Shown: positions 8,510 through 17,540, counted from the stretch's first letter. The stretch is DNA of 33,144 nt from Chloroflexota bacterium (GCA_018004935.1 JAGNBF010000089.1:1-33144), one strand, 5' to 3'. Made by a program: numbers and translations. Notes: generated by a model from the sequence alone, not told the origin.

Positions 8510-8788
8510 ATGGCAACACTTCATTTCGATACCGATGCAGGCAGAAATGCCTCAACTACCATTCAAACAGGGTGTGATTCGTTAAATGATCAATTAAATG
8601 CGTTAAATAGCCGCGTGAACAGCCTCGTCGGCTCTGAGTGGATGGGCAATTCAGCTAATCAGTTCAAGGGCGAATTCGATTCTTGGGCAACCCAGTTACG
8701 GGCTTGTACAGACAACCTGGCTACGCTGAAAACACGCCTGGACACAGAGATTGCCGAATGGGAAGCGGCCGCGCAAGGGCTGGCCTGA
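8510..8788 (+). CDS. WXG100 family protein, EsxA-like
   Basis: 92 residues, the normal WXG100 size. The helix-turn-helix hairpin shows the turn motif W44-M-G46 and a second helix ending E83-W-E, in the place of the YxxxD/E secretion signal. Its N-terminus MATLHFDTD resembles the MP[IV]LHMET[DE] start of the four larger proteins downstream, offset by one residue at the turn. Such proteins are both substrates and activators of type VII secretion motors. AAGGAG just upstream is a near-perfect ribosome site, and a terminator follows, so it is probably made in excess over the motor. A HIP-like octamer encodes AAA near the C-terminus. Confidence 0.93.
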   Translation: MATLHFDTDAGRNASTTIQTGCDSLNDQLNALNSRVNSLVGSEWMGNSANQFKGEFDSWATQLRACTDNLATLKTRLDTEIAEWEAAAQGLA

Positions 8789-8794
8789 TCTTAA

Positions 8795-8845
8795 TGGGAT
8801 TGTGCCCTTTCTTACTGGAGAGGGCACGCCCATTTTTATTTTGTT
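8795..8845 (+). terminator. Rho-independent terminator after the WXG100 gene
   Basis: TGGG (8795-8798) and GTGCCCT pair with AGGGCAC (8821-8827) and CCCA (8829-8832), directly followed by TTTTTATTTTG. It begins seven bases after the WXG100 stop and would limit transcription into the motor gene. Confidence 0.8.
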
Positions 8846-8881
8846 AACCCTGGACTGTAACCACAAATCTTCGGGCGACTG

Positions 8882-8908
8882 GATGGGTAGGGGAGTACCC
8901 TGCCCATC
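8882..8908 (+). promoter_or_regulatory. Strong hairpin in the leader of the motor gene
   Basis: GATGGGTAGGG and CCCTGCCCATC form an 11-pair stem (one G-U) around a five-base loop. No U-tract follows. It lies between the terminator and repeat R1 copy B in the 336-bp gap before the EssC-like gene and may affect mRNA stability or processing. Confidence 0.45.
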
Positions 8909-8992
8909 ATCAGGTAAACCCAATCATGTATTCGATAGTGGCGGTTTTTGTTTGTCAGAAGGCGAACCGTCTGGAAAGGTTGCTTTATTACC

Positions 8993-9082
8993 TTAGGACT
9001 TATGTGCTGTGGCCGGTGTCCTCACCGAACCACAACGAGTATGGTCTCCTGACCGTGCTCGAGCAACCGCGTAAGTCTTAAC
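8993..9082 (+). repeat. Dispersed 90-bp repeat, family R1 copy B (central 12 bp inverted)
   Basis: It aligns over its whole 90 bp with copy A at 81-170, but the central GGTCAGGAGACC of copy A reads GGTCTCCTGACC here, at the same offset of 50. The outer arms GACTTATGTG and CGCGTAAGTC pair. It ends about 42 bp before the motor start. Confidence 0.7.
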
Positions 9083-9124
9083 CTGAGCCAGACTGAAAAT
9101 TCAGCCTCATCGAATTACTAGTTG

Positions 9125-12100
9125 ATGCAGATTATGTCTGATAACAATCGTGCCCGGACACTCCCTGATGCCAATGTAAAATATTTGATTAAACAGTATG
9201 CGCGGAAGCGGGAGCCGTTGCCGGAAGCCCAGATCAAAATTCGTAGCCCCAAAAATTTGCCTTCTTTGCCCGAAAAACCATCCCTGGCCAATTATTTAAC
9301 GATGATGATGTTTCCTATTATGAGCGGAGCTTTTGGTTATATAGGCTCTGTGGCTTTGGGTACAGAGAGTTCGGGGGTACGGGTTTTATTAACGGCCGCA
9401 CCCATGTTTTTTGTGGCGTTAATCACCATGAGTTTGCAACGTTACAGTTACAAGCAAAAGGTTAAGACGATTACGGCTGAACGGGATAGATTATTTAATG
9501 GCTATGTAGCTGATCTGCAAAAGATTGAGCAGGACCTGGTGCAGTATGGGCGGCAACAACAACATATTTTGCATGGTGAGAACCCTTCTTTGGAGGAATT
9601 GAACCGACGGGTGCAACAGCGTATGTCGGTGTTATGGGAACGGCGCCCTAATGACAATGATTTTTTAGCTTTGCGGGTAGGCACAGGAGAATGGCCCAAT
9701 ACGGTAAAGGTGCAGGCTCCGGATGGGGATCCTGATGATTCGCGTATTGTCAGTGCCCAGCGTATCGCCCAAAAATATTTAGTAATTCCCGACATGCCGA
9801 TTTTGGTGAATCTGAATCGGTTGGGTTCGGTGGGGGTGCGGGGAAATCGGCCTACGGAAGCGCTTTATCTGGCATTTGCTATGTTGTCGAGCCTGGCCGT
9901 GCATCATAGCCCGGATGAGGTTCATTTATATGTGTTTAGTCATCGCCCAGACGCGGCCGCGTTGTGGCAATGGGTGCGTTGGCTTCCTCATACCAATATT
10001 TTGTACAGCACGGGGGCTAAAACTCGCCTTTCTTTATCTCCCAGTACCGATGAAGCTATTCTGGTGGATCACCTTTCCCCCTTACTGCGGAACCGCGCCG
10101 ACCGAGAACGTCGTTCCGCCGATTTATACGGCCAGAGTCAACCCCACTTAATCCTAATATTTGACCGCACCACCGATCTGCTGACCCATAAAGTTGTACA
10201 GATGGCCTTGAATCACAATCCTGATATGCGTGAAAACGAATTGCAGGTCAGTGCTATTTTTATTGATAGTGTACCTCGGGGTGTTAGTGCGGTAGTGACA
10301 TTACAAGGCGAGACATTGGAATACCGGGAGACTTATGCCGGGCAGGCGCGGCCGCCGGTCACGCAAGTGAATGCGGAATTGGTAGATGCCAAACGGATGG
10401 AACAATTGGCCCGGCGTATGGCCCCATTACGGACGGAAGCCAGTTTGCACAAAGGGGCGGGGGGGTTGCCAGGTAGTTTGCGGTTGGTACAACTGTTTAA
10501 TGCCATCCAACCGGACAAGGTAGATTTGAGCCGCCTTTATCAGGCAACCTATAACCCTAAACAGATTATGTCTTTTCCGATTGGGCTGAACACTGATCTG
10601 AAACCGCAATATGTAGTGCTACGAGAAAAAGGTCAGGATGGGTTTGGTACTCATGCTATGTTAGCCGGGGGGACAGGTAGTGGGAAAAGTGTGACCTTAC
10701 AAACCCTGGTTTTGAGCATGGCGCTGACCCATTCCCCCCGCTATCTCAATATGGTTCTGGCAGATTTCAAAGGGGGAGCTTCGGAACTGGCTAAGGTAAA
10801 AACATTGCCCCATGTGGTAGGTTTTGTGACAGATTTGAACCGTTCCCTGGTAGAGCGGTTTCGTATAGCCCTGGAAAGTGAGATTGCTTATCGCCAGAAA
10901 TTATTTGATACAGCCAAAGATAGGATTGGGGTGGCGGTAGCTGGTATTTATCATTACAACACGTTGAAAATGGTGGAGCCATTACCCCATTTGGTGGTGG
11001 TAATTGATGAGTTTGCCAAAGCGCTGGCCATTAATCCAGAGTTCCAGCGGGCTATTGATTTGATTGCGTCGCAGGGGCGAGCGTTGGGGGTTCATCTGAT
11101 TCTGAGTACCCAGCGTGGTACTGATTTTGGCCCTAAGATTCGACCCAATATTGATATTCGTATGTGTCTGAAGGTGAATGGCCGGGATGATAGTATGGCT
11201 ATTTTTGGCCGCCCGGAGGCTTTTACGGAGTTGCAACGGCCTGGACAGGGGTATATTCAGGTAGGAGATAATGAAATCTTTGAGATGTTCCAGGCCGGGC
11301 GGGTAGATTTACCTTATCAACCGGATGGGCAGGTGGTCGCGGCCGCGAATGAAGATTTTGTTATTAACCGGGTAGGGCCTGATGGTCGGCGGCAGGAGTT
11401 GTACAAACATAACGCGGGCAAACAGCCCAAAGTACAAGCCGTTAATACCCAATCTGAAGCCGAAAAGTTGGTTGAACATATTCAGACTTATTGCCAGCAA
11501 CACAATTATCCCTCTGTACGCATGATCTGTTTACCCCCCTTACCGGGAGCAGATGATTTGGATTTACAGCGACTGATCATTCAGCAACCGGTTTATCGTT
11601 CCTGGCAAGGGCGTGGTTGGTCAGAAATAAAACAGCCGGAACGCCGCCTGTGTGTGGCGATGGGGTTGTCGGATTTACCGGCGCAACAGGCGCAGAATCC
11701 CCTTGTGGTGGATTTGAAAACAGGCGATGGTAACTTTTTGGTGGTGGGACCAAAAGATTCAGGCAAAAGTTTGTTTTTGCGGCGTCTTGTGTTGGGTCTG
11801 GCTTTGACCCATCGGCCTGATGAAGTTCAGGTGTATATTCTGGCACGGGGGAATAGTTTGCAGTCATTAGGGGAATTACCCCATTGTGAACCAGCTATTT
11901 TTGCCAGTGATACAGAGCGTATTCAGCGGTTATTGAGTTTTTTACGCCAGGAAATTCAACAGCGGGAGCGCCGTCTCATTGAAGCACGAGTGGATTCATT
12001 AGAAACCTTGCGTCGCCAACAGCCGGATCTGGTTTTACCCGCTTTGATTGTCATTTTTGAAGATTTCCCCGGTTTTAAAGGTGATTTTGAAGACAAACTT

Positions 12101-13348
12101 ACTGAAGTGCAGAGCCTGATAGCGGATGGGAAAAAGGGAGATGTGCATTTTATCTTGGGGGGGAATTCGTTGGCAGGTATTCATACCCGTATTCAGGAGC
12201 ATGTGCGCCAACGGCTGGCTTTGGGGTTGAAGTCGGCAATGGAAAATATGGAAGTCCTGGGGCGTAAATTGGAAGCGGTGGAGCCAATTTCTGGACGGGG
12301 ATATGTGACGGTAGGTACGGAGTTATTTGAATGTCAGGTGGCTACGGCTCCAGACACCAATCACCTGGCTAAACGGATGAATGAGATGTGGTCTGGAGCG
12401 CGGCCGCGTTCGGTTGATCCTCTGCCTTTCCATCTGTTTTTGCCGGAATTGTGGCACAAAGCGGGTCATGAAGAAGTGGATTACATGGCTACGGCTCCCA
12501 TTGGTCGGACGTATGACACATTGGAACTGGTGCGGTTGAATCTATTTGATCTGGAGCCATTTTTCATTGTGTCTGGACCGCCCGGTGGCGGTAAGACGCA
12601 GGCGTTAATTACGTTGTGCCTCGCGGCCGCGATGACAATCCCCCCTGAGCGTTTAGAAATGGTTGTCTTGTCATTTAAACGGGGTTTGCGGGGGATACGA
12701 CATTTGCCCCAGGTACGTTATGCAGAACAGGCAAGTACCGCAAAGAAACTGTTAGAAGAAATATATGAGGCACTTGATACCAAGGCCAAAGCTTTGGAAA
12801 ATGCCAGCGAAGAGATATTACCGACAACCAATGATTTGACGAAGGCGTTGCCTAAAAAAACGCTCATTGTTGTAGATGGGTTGATGAACCTGATGAACCA
12901 GGCAGAGTTGGTGAAGGTGTTGGATAATTGTGCCGAGCGCGGCCGCAATCTTCATTTGACTATTGTTTTAGCAGATACAGGTACCAATTTGGGGCAAGTT
13001 AAAACCCAAACCGTCTTTAGTATGAGTAAGGTGTTGAAATCGGCTTTTAACTATAATTGTGGCCTGGTTTTTTCTGCCGAAGCCGCCGATATGACACCCC
13101 TGAATAATTTGCATATGCGGATGAGTCAACAACTACTCCGTTTTCACAAACCCACTTTGGGCAAAGGACGGGGCGTTTTGGTTTATCAAAATCAAGAAGT
13201 TGTCATGCAGGTAGCTTCGATTATGTCTATTACCGGGGAACCGGAGAAGACTCACCTGGAACCGTTGATCCACCAGATTGAACGTACATTCTCCCCGCCC
13301 CCAGTCAGCCAGGAGGAAGCCGATGCCCATTCTACACATGGAAACTGA
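9125..13348 (+). CDS. essC: EssC/EccC-type type VII secretion motor (FtsK/SpoIIIE family, three ATPase domains)
   Basis: About 1407 residues, the usual size for full-length EssC/EccC. Two membrane helices lie near 57-100 with no N-terminal FHA domain, which is more EccC-like than Firmicutes EssC. ATPase 1 has a canonical Walker A GGTGSGKS (about 515) and Walker B VVVIDEF (about 623-630). ATPase 2 has GPKDSGKS (about 875) and LIVIFEDF (about 973). ATPase 3 has GPPGGGKT (about 1151) and TLIVVDG (about 1246), which lacks an acidic residue after the Asp. The motor would engage WXG substrates and drive export. Start choice is uncertain: ATG 9125, ATG 9134 and TTG 9122 are all weakly supported. Its end overlaps the first large WXG gene by 26 bp. 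Six HIP-like octamers lie inside. Confidence 0.93.
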   Translation: MQIMSDNNRARTLPDANVKYLIKQYARKREPLPEAQIKIRSPKNLPSLPEKPSLANYLTMMMFPIMSGAFGYIGSVALGTESSGVRVLLTAAPMFFVALITMSLQRYSYKQKVKTITAERDRLFNGYVADLQKIEQDLVQYGRQQQHILHGENPSLEELNRRVQQRMSVLWERRPNDNDFLALRVGTGEWPNTVKVQAPDGDPDDSRIVSAQRIAQKYLVIPDMPILVNLNRLGSVGVRGNRPTEALYLAFAMLSSLAVHHSPDEVHLYVFSHRPDAAALWQWVRWLPHTNILYSTGAKTRLSLSPSTDEAILVDHLSPLLRNRADRERRSADLYGQSQPHLILIFDRTTDLLTHKVVQMALNHNPDMRENELQVSAIFIDSVPRGVSAVVTLQGETLEYRETYAGQARPPVTQVNAELVDAKRMEQLARRMAPLRTEASLHKGAGGLPGSLRLVQLFNAIQPDKVDLSRLYQATYNPKQIMSFPIGLNTDLKPQYVVLREKGQDGFGTHAMLAGGTGSGKSVTLQTLVLSMALTHSPRYLNMVLADFKGGASELAKVKTLPHVVGFVTDLNRSLVERFRIALESEIAYRQKLFDTAKDRIGVAVAGIYHYNTLKMVEPLPHLVVVIDEFAKALAINPEFQRAIDLIASQGRALGVHLILSTQRGTDFGPKIRPNIDIRMCLKVNGRDDSMAIFGRPEAFTELQRPGQGYIQVGDNEIFEMFQAGRVDLPYQPDGQVVAAANEDFVINRVGPDGRRQELYKHNAGKQPKVQAVNTQSEAEKLVEHIQTYCQQHNYPSVRMICLPPLPGADDLDLQRLIIQQPVYRSWQGRGWSEIKQPERRLCVAMGLSDLPAQQAQNPLVVDLKTGDGNFLVVGPKDSGKSLFLRRLVLGLALTHRPDEVQVYILARGNSLQSLGELPHCEPAIFASDTERIQRLLSFLRQEIQQRERRLIEARVDSLETLRRQQPDLVLPALIVIFEDFPGFKGDFEDKLTEVQSLIADGKKGDVHFILGGNSLAGIHTRIQEHVRQRLALGLKSAMENMEVLGRKLEAVEPISGRGYVTVGTELFECQVATAPDTNHLAKRMNEMWSGARPRSVDPLPFHLFLPELWHKAGHEEVDYMATAPIGRTYDTLELVRLNLFDLEPFFIVSGPPGGGKTQALITLCLAAAMTIPPERLEMVVLSFKRGLRGIRHLPQVRYAEQASTAKKLLEEIYEALDTKAKALENASEEILPTTNDLTKALPKKTLIVVDGLMNLMNQAELVKVLDNCAERGRNLHLTIVLADTGTNLGQVKTQTVFSMSKVLKSAFNYNCGLVFSAEAADMTPLNNLHMRMSQQLLRFHKPTLGKGRGVLVYQNQEVVMQVASIMSITGEPEKTHLEPLIHQIERTFSPPPVSQEEADAHSTHGN

Positions 13349-14339
13349 GCAGGTGCGTGCGGCCGCAACTGAATTGATTGCGGCCGCGAATGCTCTGACA
13401 GATCAAGACAATACGTTAAACCAGATGATACAAAATCTTGATTTTTCTTGGCAAGGGCCGAGTGCTACGCAGTTCTTCCAAGAGCTGGCGCCCATGCTAC
13501 AGCAATTGCGTCAATTGGCTGAGGCTGGAACGACATTAGGTATACGGGTGCACCAGGAAGTGACAGAGTGGGAGATTGCTGATGGGCAAGGTGGTATGGG
13601 TCCAGGCGGGATTGTAATAGGGCCGGATGGCAAACCCCGATTCGACCATGATGGTAAAACTTCTCCGGGCATGGATTTTATCAGCGGCCGCGAATGGCAA
13701 ACGGGGGATCAATTTGACCCCGAATATACTGGTTTTGGGGCTACATTGATTGATGGTCAGTGGGAAACCGGCAAAGCGGCTTACAACGAAACCCTCTCTG
13801 GACGCTATGGCACTATTGAAATGCGCGGCTTAGGTTATGAAGCCGGAGCCGATGGCTCAGTCACTATCGGCGAAGATGGGTTATTGGCTGTCGGTGGGGT
13901 AAGCGCTGGGGCCTATCTGGCACAAGCTGGGTATCAAGGCGAGTTTGGTCCCGGCTACGCTACAGGGGAAGTAACGGTTGGGGCGAATGTATGGGCTGAA
14001 GGAGAGTTTGAGTTCAACCCGTTAGAAGGAGATGTGGAATTTGAAGGCGAAGTAGGGGCTTTTGCCGGTGTGAATGCTCAGGGTGAAGTGGGTGCAGATT
14101 TCGGCCCATTGGGAGGAAGTGTGGGGGGGCAAGTTGGTGTTGGTGTTGGTGCTGGCGCTAACATTGATGTGGGTTTTGACGATGGTGTTTTTGAACTGGA
14201 TTTTGGTGCCTATGCTTATCTGGGTGTTGGTGGAGGTGTAGATTACTCAATTGAGTTGGATGTGCCAGAACTGGTAGGCAATATTGTAGATGTGGGCGAG
14301 GATGTGGTAGATAGCTCCTGGATGCCCTGGAATTGGTAG
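13323..14339 (+). CDS. WXG-type secreted protein 1 with Gly-rich beta C-terminal domain
   Basis: 338 residues, starting at the ATG behind AGGAGG (about 13311-13316), inside the end of the motor gene, so probably translationally coupled. Residues 1-90 form the shared WXG-type module (MPILHMETE, W43-Q-G45, E82-W-E84). A linker follows, then a repetitive Gly/Ala-rich domain (about 150-320) of alternating small and acidic residues ending in DSSWMPWNW. This resembles Gly-rich domains attached to type VII substrates elsewhere; its function is unknown, with a membrane-inserting or structural role as guesses. Three octamers lie in the gene, two of them within 30 bp in the module. Being first after the motor, it may be a core substrate rather than a variable effector. 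Confidence 0.8.
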   Translation: MPILHMETEQVRAAATELIAAANALTDQDNTLNQMIQNLDFSWQGPSATQFFQELAPMLQQLRQLAEAGTTLGIRVHQEVTEWEIADGQGGMGPGGIVIGPDGKPRFDHDGKTSPGMDFISGREWQTGDQFDPEYTGFGATLIDGQWETGKAAYNETLSGRYGTIEMRGLGYEAGADGSVTIGEDGLLAVGGVSAGAYLAQAGYQGEFGPGYATGEVTVGANVWAEGEFEFNPLEGDVEFEGEVGAFAGVNAQGEVGADFGPLGGSVGGQVGVGVGAGANIDVGFDDGVFELDFGAYAYLGVGGGVDYSIELDVPELVGNIVDVGEDVVDSSWMPWNW

Positions 14340-14401
14340 TATGACAACTTGTTTGAGGGTCTCTGCGCCAGATGTTGCAAGGTAGGACAAAATAAGTTTG
14401 G

Positions 14402-14508
14402 CTCTTGGGAAATTTAAGGGGTTGACGGGCAACCTTTGTGGTTGCCCACAAGGGCAGGTATAAGATCAGCCCCTACAATGAACGTTATCCCACAAAGTCC
14501 CAAAGACC
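14402..14508 (+). mobile_element. MITE-like repeat, family R3 copy 1
   Basis: About 107 bp with ends CTCTTGGGAAATT and a right end CCCAAAGACC, complementary to each other. An inner palindrome, GGGCAACCTTTGTGGTTGCCC, is included. Related copies are at 15246, 22853 and 24903. It lies just before the DUF1795-like gene. Confidence 0.65.
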
Positions 14509-14568
14509 TGATAGGTTGAACCTCGGAAGAGATGTTTGGTTTCTTTCTTTAAGGGAGTAAATGGAGAT

Positions 14569-15042
14569 ATGACCGAATATTTTAAGCAATTTATAGGGCC
14601 TGGATTTACGATGCTTGTGCCCACTGATTGGTATATCGCTTCAACCCCACAATACCAGGCCGCTTTTGTGGCACCAGAGGCTGGAGCGGTGAAATCAAAT
14701 GTGGTGGTTTCGATTAACAAAGCCGCTGAAGGGGTGACAATAGGGGCGTTGAGCGCGGCCGCGAAAGCCAAACAAAGCCAGGAATACCCCCAATATCAGG
14801 TCATAGATGAAAAAGATTTATCTAAAGAGGGCTATCAGGCCCTGGAGCGGCGCTATCAATGGTTCAATGCCGAACATAAAGCCATTATCCTACAACGGCA
14901 AATTATCATGATGGTGGATCAGGTGGTCTATACCCTTACCACGACGCAAAAATATGATGGCCAGGGTGACAAAGAAACCGACCAGATTTTTACCCAAATG
15001 CTTAACACCTTCCGCATCAGACCAGAACCACAGGATCAATAA
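14569..15042 (+). CDS. DUF1795/DcrB-like protein, possible substrate chaperone
   Basis: 157 residues from ATG 14569, with GGAG only two bases before it and AAGGGAG further up; an in-frame TTG at 14536 is the alternative. There is no signal peptide or membrane span. The opening FTMLVPTDWYI, the VVVSINKAAEG strand and the closing TQMLNTFRI fit the DUF1795/PsbP-like alpha/beta fold. Proteins of this family (Eag) act as effector-specific chaperones in type VI secretion. Its place between two WXG-type substrates makes a chaperone role for type VII cargo attractive, but that is inference. An octamer encodes AAA in the middle. Confidence 0.7.
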   Translation: MTEYFKQFIGPGFTMLVPTDWYIASTPQYQAAFVAPEAGAVKSNVVVSINKAAEGVTIGALSAAAKAKQSQEYPQYQVIDEKDLSKEGYQALERRYQWFNAEHKAIILQRQIIMMVDQVVYTLTTTQKYDGQGDKETDQIFTQMLNTFRIRPEPQDQ

Positions 15043-15070
15043 AATCATTGTATCTATACAGGTGGTGTAC

Positions 15071-15126
15071 GGCTCTGCCTGAGCTTGTCGCAGGCGGAGC
15101 CAGGCTTCGACAAGCTCAGCCTTCGA
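15071..15126. repeat. Hairpin repeat with CTGAGCTTGTCG / CGACAAGCTCAG arms
   Basis: GGCTCTGCCTG and CAGGCGGAGCC form an 11-pair stem (one G-U) at 15071-15101. The loop sequence CTGAGCTTGTCG recurs inverted as CGACAAGCTCAG at 15108-15119, allowing an alternative fold. This GCTTCGACAAGCTCAG motif is a widespread bacterial dispersed repeat. It follows the DUF1795 gene by 28 bp. Confidence 0.6.
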
Positions 15127-15245
15127 GAACGTATTATCGTTACAAATCATTATAAACTGTTCGCGGTCAGTTAATGCGCTTTTACGCTGTGGCCGGTCTT
15201 CTGACCGAGTCACCAATATGTGACCGTGATGGATATAAAAAACGG

Positions 15246-15367
15246 GGTCTTTGGGATTTCAGGGGGTTGACACCATCTGTAGGGGCAACCCTTGTGGTTG
15301 CCCTCGGCGGGGCAGGCACAAGGCCAGCCCCTACATGTAGCCGCACCCCACGAATTCCGAAAGAACC
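15246..15367 (+). mobile_element. MITE-like repeat, family R3 copy 2
   Basis: About 122 bp, starting GGTCTTTGGGATTTC and ending GAATTCCGAAAGAACC, which are near-complementary. Internal GGGGCAACCCTTGTGGTTGCCC and GGCCAGCCCCTAC palindromic blocks are present. It ends 26 bp before the CHAP protein start, so it supplies that gene's leader. A fragment similar to family R1 (GCTGTGGCCGGT) lies upstream at about 15180-15215. Confidence 0.7.
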
Positions 15368-15393
15368 AAAAAACAAAGAACTCGGAGCGTATC

Positions 15394-16587
15394 ATGCCCA
15401 TTTTGCACATGGAAACAGACATCGTGCGTGGCGTAGGTAATCAATTGCAACAAACAGCCGATCTGTTGTCTGAGCATACACAACAATTCAATACAACCAT
15501 ACAAACCTTGAGTAGCCATTGGCAAGGCCCCAGTGCTGAAATTTTTATCTCCGATATTCACCCCATCTTACACCAACTCAACCAACTCTTTGACACCGGC
15601 ACCACCCTCAATCACCGCCTTCAACGCGAAGTAGACGAATGGGAACAAGTTGACAATCAACGTGGACTTAACAGCTTATTAGATAGCATATTTGCAGGAA
15701 CCATACCTGCAATAGCTATACTTACACAAGGTGACAATACAAAAGGATCTGTCTTAGGTGCAAATACAGTCTCTTCGTCTACGGATTTTGAACCATTGCC
15801 CTGGTCTGAGAAGTTTGCCAAACTTGAAGAGCTAGAGAGAGAAATTGCTTCACAAGAACAAAATCTAAACGGACAATCTTCTTTTGATGAAGCCGAAGAA
15901 CGGATCAAAGCTATTGACGAACAAGTGGCTGAGCTTGAAGTGGAAAAACAGCAGGCACAAGCAGAAGCCAATAAATGGTATAACAAAGTTTTACCTGATT
16001 GGCCGTTGACTACAGATGATGATGGTGTCCCCTGGCGTGTTAAAGCAGATAACTCTGAAGACGAAATAGCTCGGTCTGAACGTTCAATTGAAAACTTACG
16101 TCAATCGCGAGAAGATCTTGTAAATTTACAACAACAGCATCAAACATTAAATTCATTAAAAGAACAACGTAATTCATTGGATGCGTTGATTAGTGAGGGT
16201 ATTCCACAGGATGGTCCTGCTGATAAGTATCCGTATTTTCCAGGTCAAATTGATACAAACTGTACAAAATATGCATCCCAAAAACGATATTTCCCTCAAA
16301 ATGTTAGCGGAAATGCTTATGAATGGCCTGTTCAAGCGAAAGAGGCTGGTTATGAAGTGGGATCTTATCCAGTAAAAGGGTCCGTTGTTGCATTTCAGCC
16401 GGGTATAAAAGGAGCTCATGCTCAGTATGGTCATGTGGCTATAGTAGAAGAAGTTCGCCAATTAGATGACGGTACTTATGAGGTTCTCTATTCGGATAAT
16501 CATCACGTACCTCCTAAGCCACCGGCAAAACTTAAATATACTCAGGGTGATTCTGGCATTTCATTTATCTATGATCAACAGAGGTAG
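15394..16587 (+). CDS. WXG-type secreted protein 2 with coiled coil and C-terminal CHAP amidase domain
   Basis: 397 residues from ATG 15394, after GGAG at 15384-15387. Upstream in-frame codons lie in a repeat and are not believed. Residues 1-90 are the shared module (MPILHMETD, W43-Q-G45, E82-W-E84). A charged coiled coil follows (about 145-265). The last ~120 residues match a CHAP (NlpC/P60-like) fold with C290 in NCTKYAS, H347 in GHVAIVEE and N369 in SDNHH, a plausible Cys-His-Asn triad. CHAP enzymes cut peptide bonds in peptidoglycan, so it could open the wall for the machine or act as a toxin on neighbours. The part after the module is visibly AT-richer than its neighbours and lacks octamers, suggesting C-terminal module exchange. 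Confidence 0.85.
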   Translation: MPILHMETDIVRGVGNQLQQTADLLSEHTQQFNTTIQTLSSHWQGPSAEIFISDIHPILHQLNQLFDTGTTLNHRLQREVDEWEQVDNQRGLNSLLDSIFAGTIPAIAILTQGDNTKGSVLGANTVSSSTDFEPLPWSEKFAKLEELEREIASQEQNLNGQSSFDEAEERIKAIDEQVAELEVEKQQAQAEANKWYNKVLPDWPLTTDDDGVPWRVKADNSEDEIARSERSIENLRQSREDLVNLQQQHQTLNSLKEQRNSLDALISEGIPQDGPADKYPYFPGQIDTNCTKYASQKRYFPQNVSGNAYEWPVQAKEAGYEVGSYPVKGSVVAFQPGIKGAHAQYGHVAIVEEVRQLDDGTYEVLYSDNHHVPPKPPAKLKYTQGDSGISFIYDQQR

Positions 16588-16660
16588 TTATTAACGACTT
16601 GCTTTGTTTCAATGTATCTTATTAAGTTTGTTCTACAAAGACTTTCAGGTGGACAGTAAT

Positions 16661-17482
16661 ATGCCTATTTTGCATATGGAGACGGATGTAGTGGGAGAGG
16701 TGGCGCAGGGGGTGGCGTTGCTGGCCGGGTTGGTGAATGAGGAAGGGAGCACGATGCGCCGGGCGGTGTGGGGGGTGGTAAATAGCTGGCAGGGAGGCGC
16801 GGCCGCAGACTTTGAATGGGAAGTAAATCACCTGCTTACTACCCTGTCCCGGCTGGAAGAAGAAGCCCTGCTTCTGGGCCAACGCCTGCGCCGCGAAATT
16901 GAAGAATGGGAAGATGTCGATCGCCAGTTAAGTGGTAGCTCTAATATGACTTTGCCGGGTTGGTCGCCCTCTCCTTTCCCGTTACGGCCTGGACCAGAGT
17001 TCCTACCCGATAATCCCCAAATGCCTTATCCTTTCCCACATCCTGAGGAGCCTTTCCCCATCCCCTTGCCGGATATTATCGGCAAACCAGATGAGGTCGG
17101 TAGAGTTGTCCCTCTGACAGGAACGGCAACCCCACCTATTATTCCCCCCGATCACCCTGCCACCTCTGACCCAATGGATAAACCTGGCATTGCATCCGCC
17201 AAACCTAATAGTGAAAAACCCAATCTCGCAACAGAGTCAGGAACAGTGACACCCCCCATTATTCCCCCTGATCATCCATCTGCAAACCCGGCCGACAAAC
17301 CACGTGTTTCCCCTGTTAAGCCGGTTGTGGAGAATCCAGAACCCAAAATAGGAACAATGCGGCCGCACCCCCCCATTGATTCCCCTGTCGCGGCCGCAGA
17401 CCCTGATGACAAACCATTACCGCATCAGCGAAAAACCCCTGGTTCTTCTGGTCCCTATCGCCCAGAAGACCCTACCAGTTAA
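16661..17482 (+). CDS. WXG-type secreted protein 3 with proline-rich repeat tail
   Basis: 273 residues from ATG 16661, after AGGTGG. The first 90 residues are the shared module (MPILHMETD, W43-Q-G45, E82-W-E84), ungapped against its paralogues. The remainder is Pro-rich and probably disordered, with about three imperfect repeats of TPPIIPPDHP followed by PxDKP, the first two exactly 120 bp apart in DNA. No enzyme domain is visible. It could be a secreted wall-spanning spacer, a scaffold, or a carrier that lost its toxin domain. Three octamers are present, one inside the third repeat. Confidence 0.75.
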   Translation: MPILHMETDVVGEVAQGVALLAGLVNEEGSTMRRAVWGVVNSWQGGAAADFEWEVNHLLTTLSRLEEEALLLGQRLRREIEEWEDVDRQLSGSSNMTLPGWSPSPFPLRPGPEFLPDNPQMPYPFPHPEEPFPIPLPDIIGKPDEVGRVVPLTGTATPPIIPPDHPATSDPMDKPGIASAKPNSEKPNLATESGTVTPPIIPPDHPSANPADKPRVSPVKPVVENPEPKIGTMRPHPPIDSPVAAADPDDKPLPHQRKTPGSSGPYRPEDPTS

Positions 17483-17540
17483 ACCCCTCGTGCCACAACA
17501 GACACAGTAAGGTCAATCCTTACCCCATCAGGAGGAAATA

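Noticed and set aside
8751-8996. Reading frame overlapping the WXG100 end and motor leader
   Set aside because: It spans the terminator and hairpin in another frame and looks incidental.
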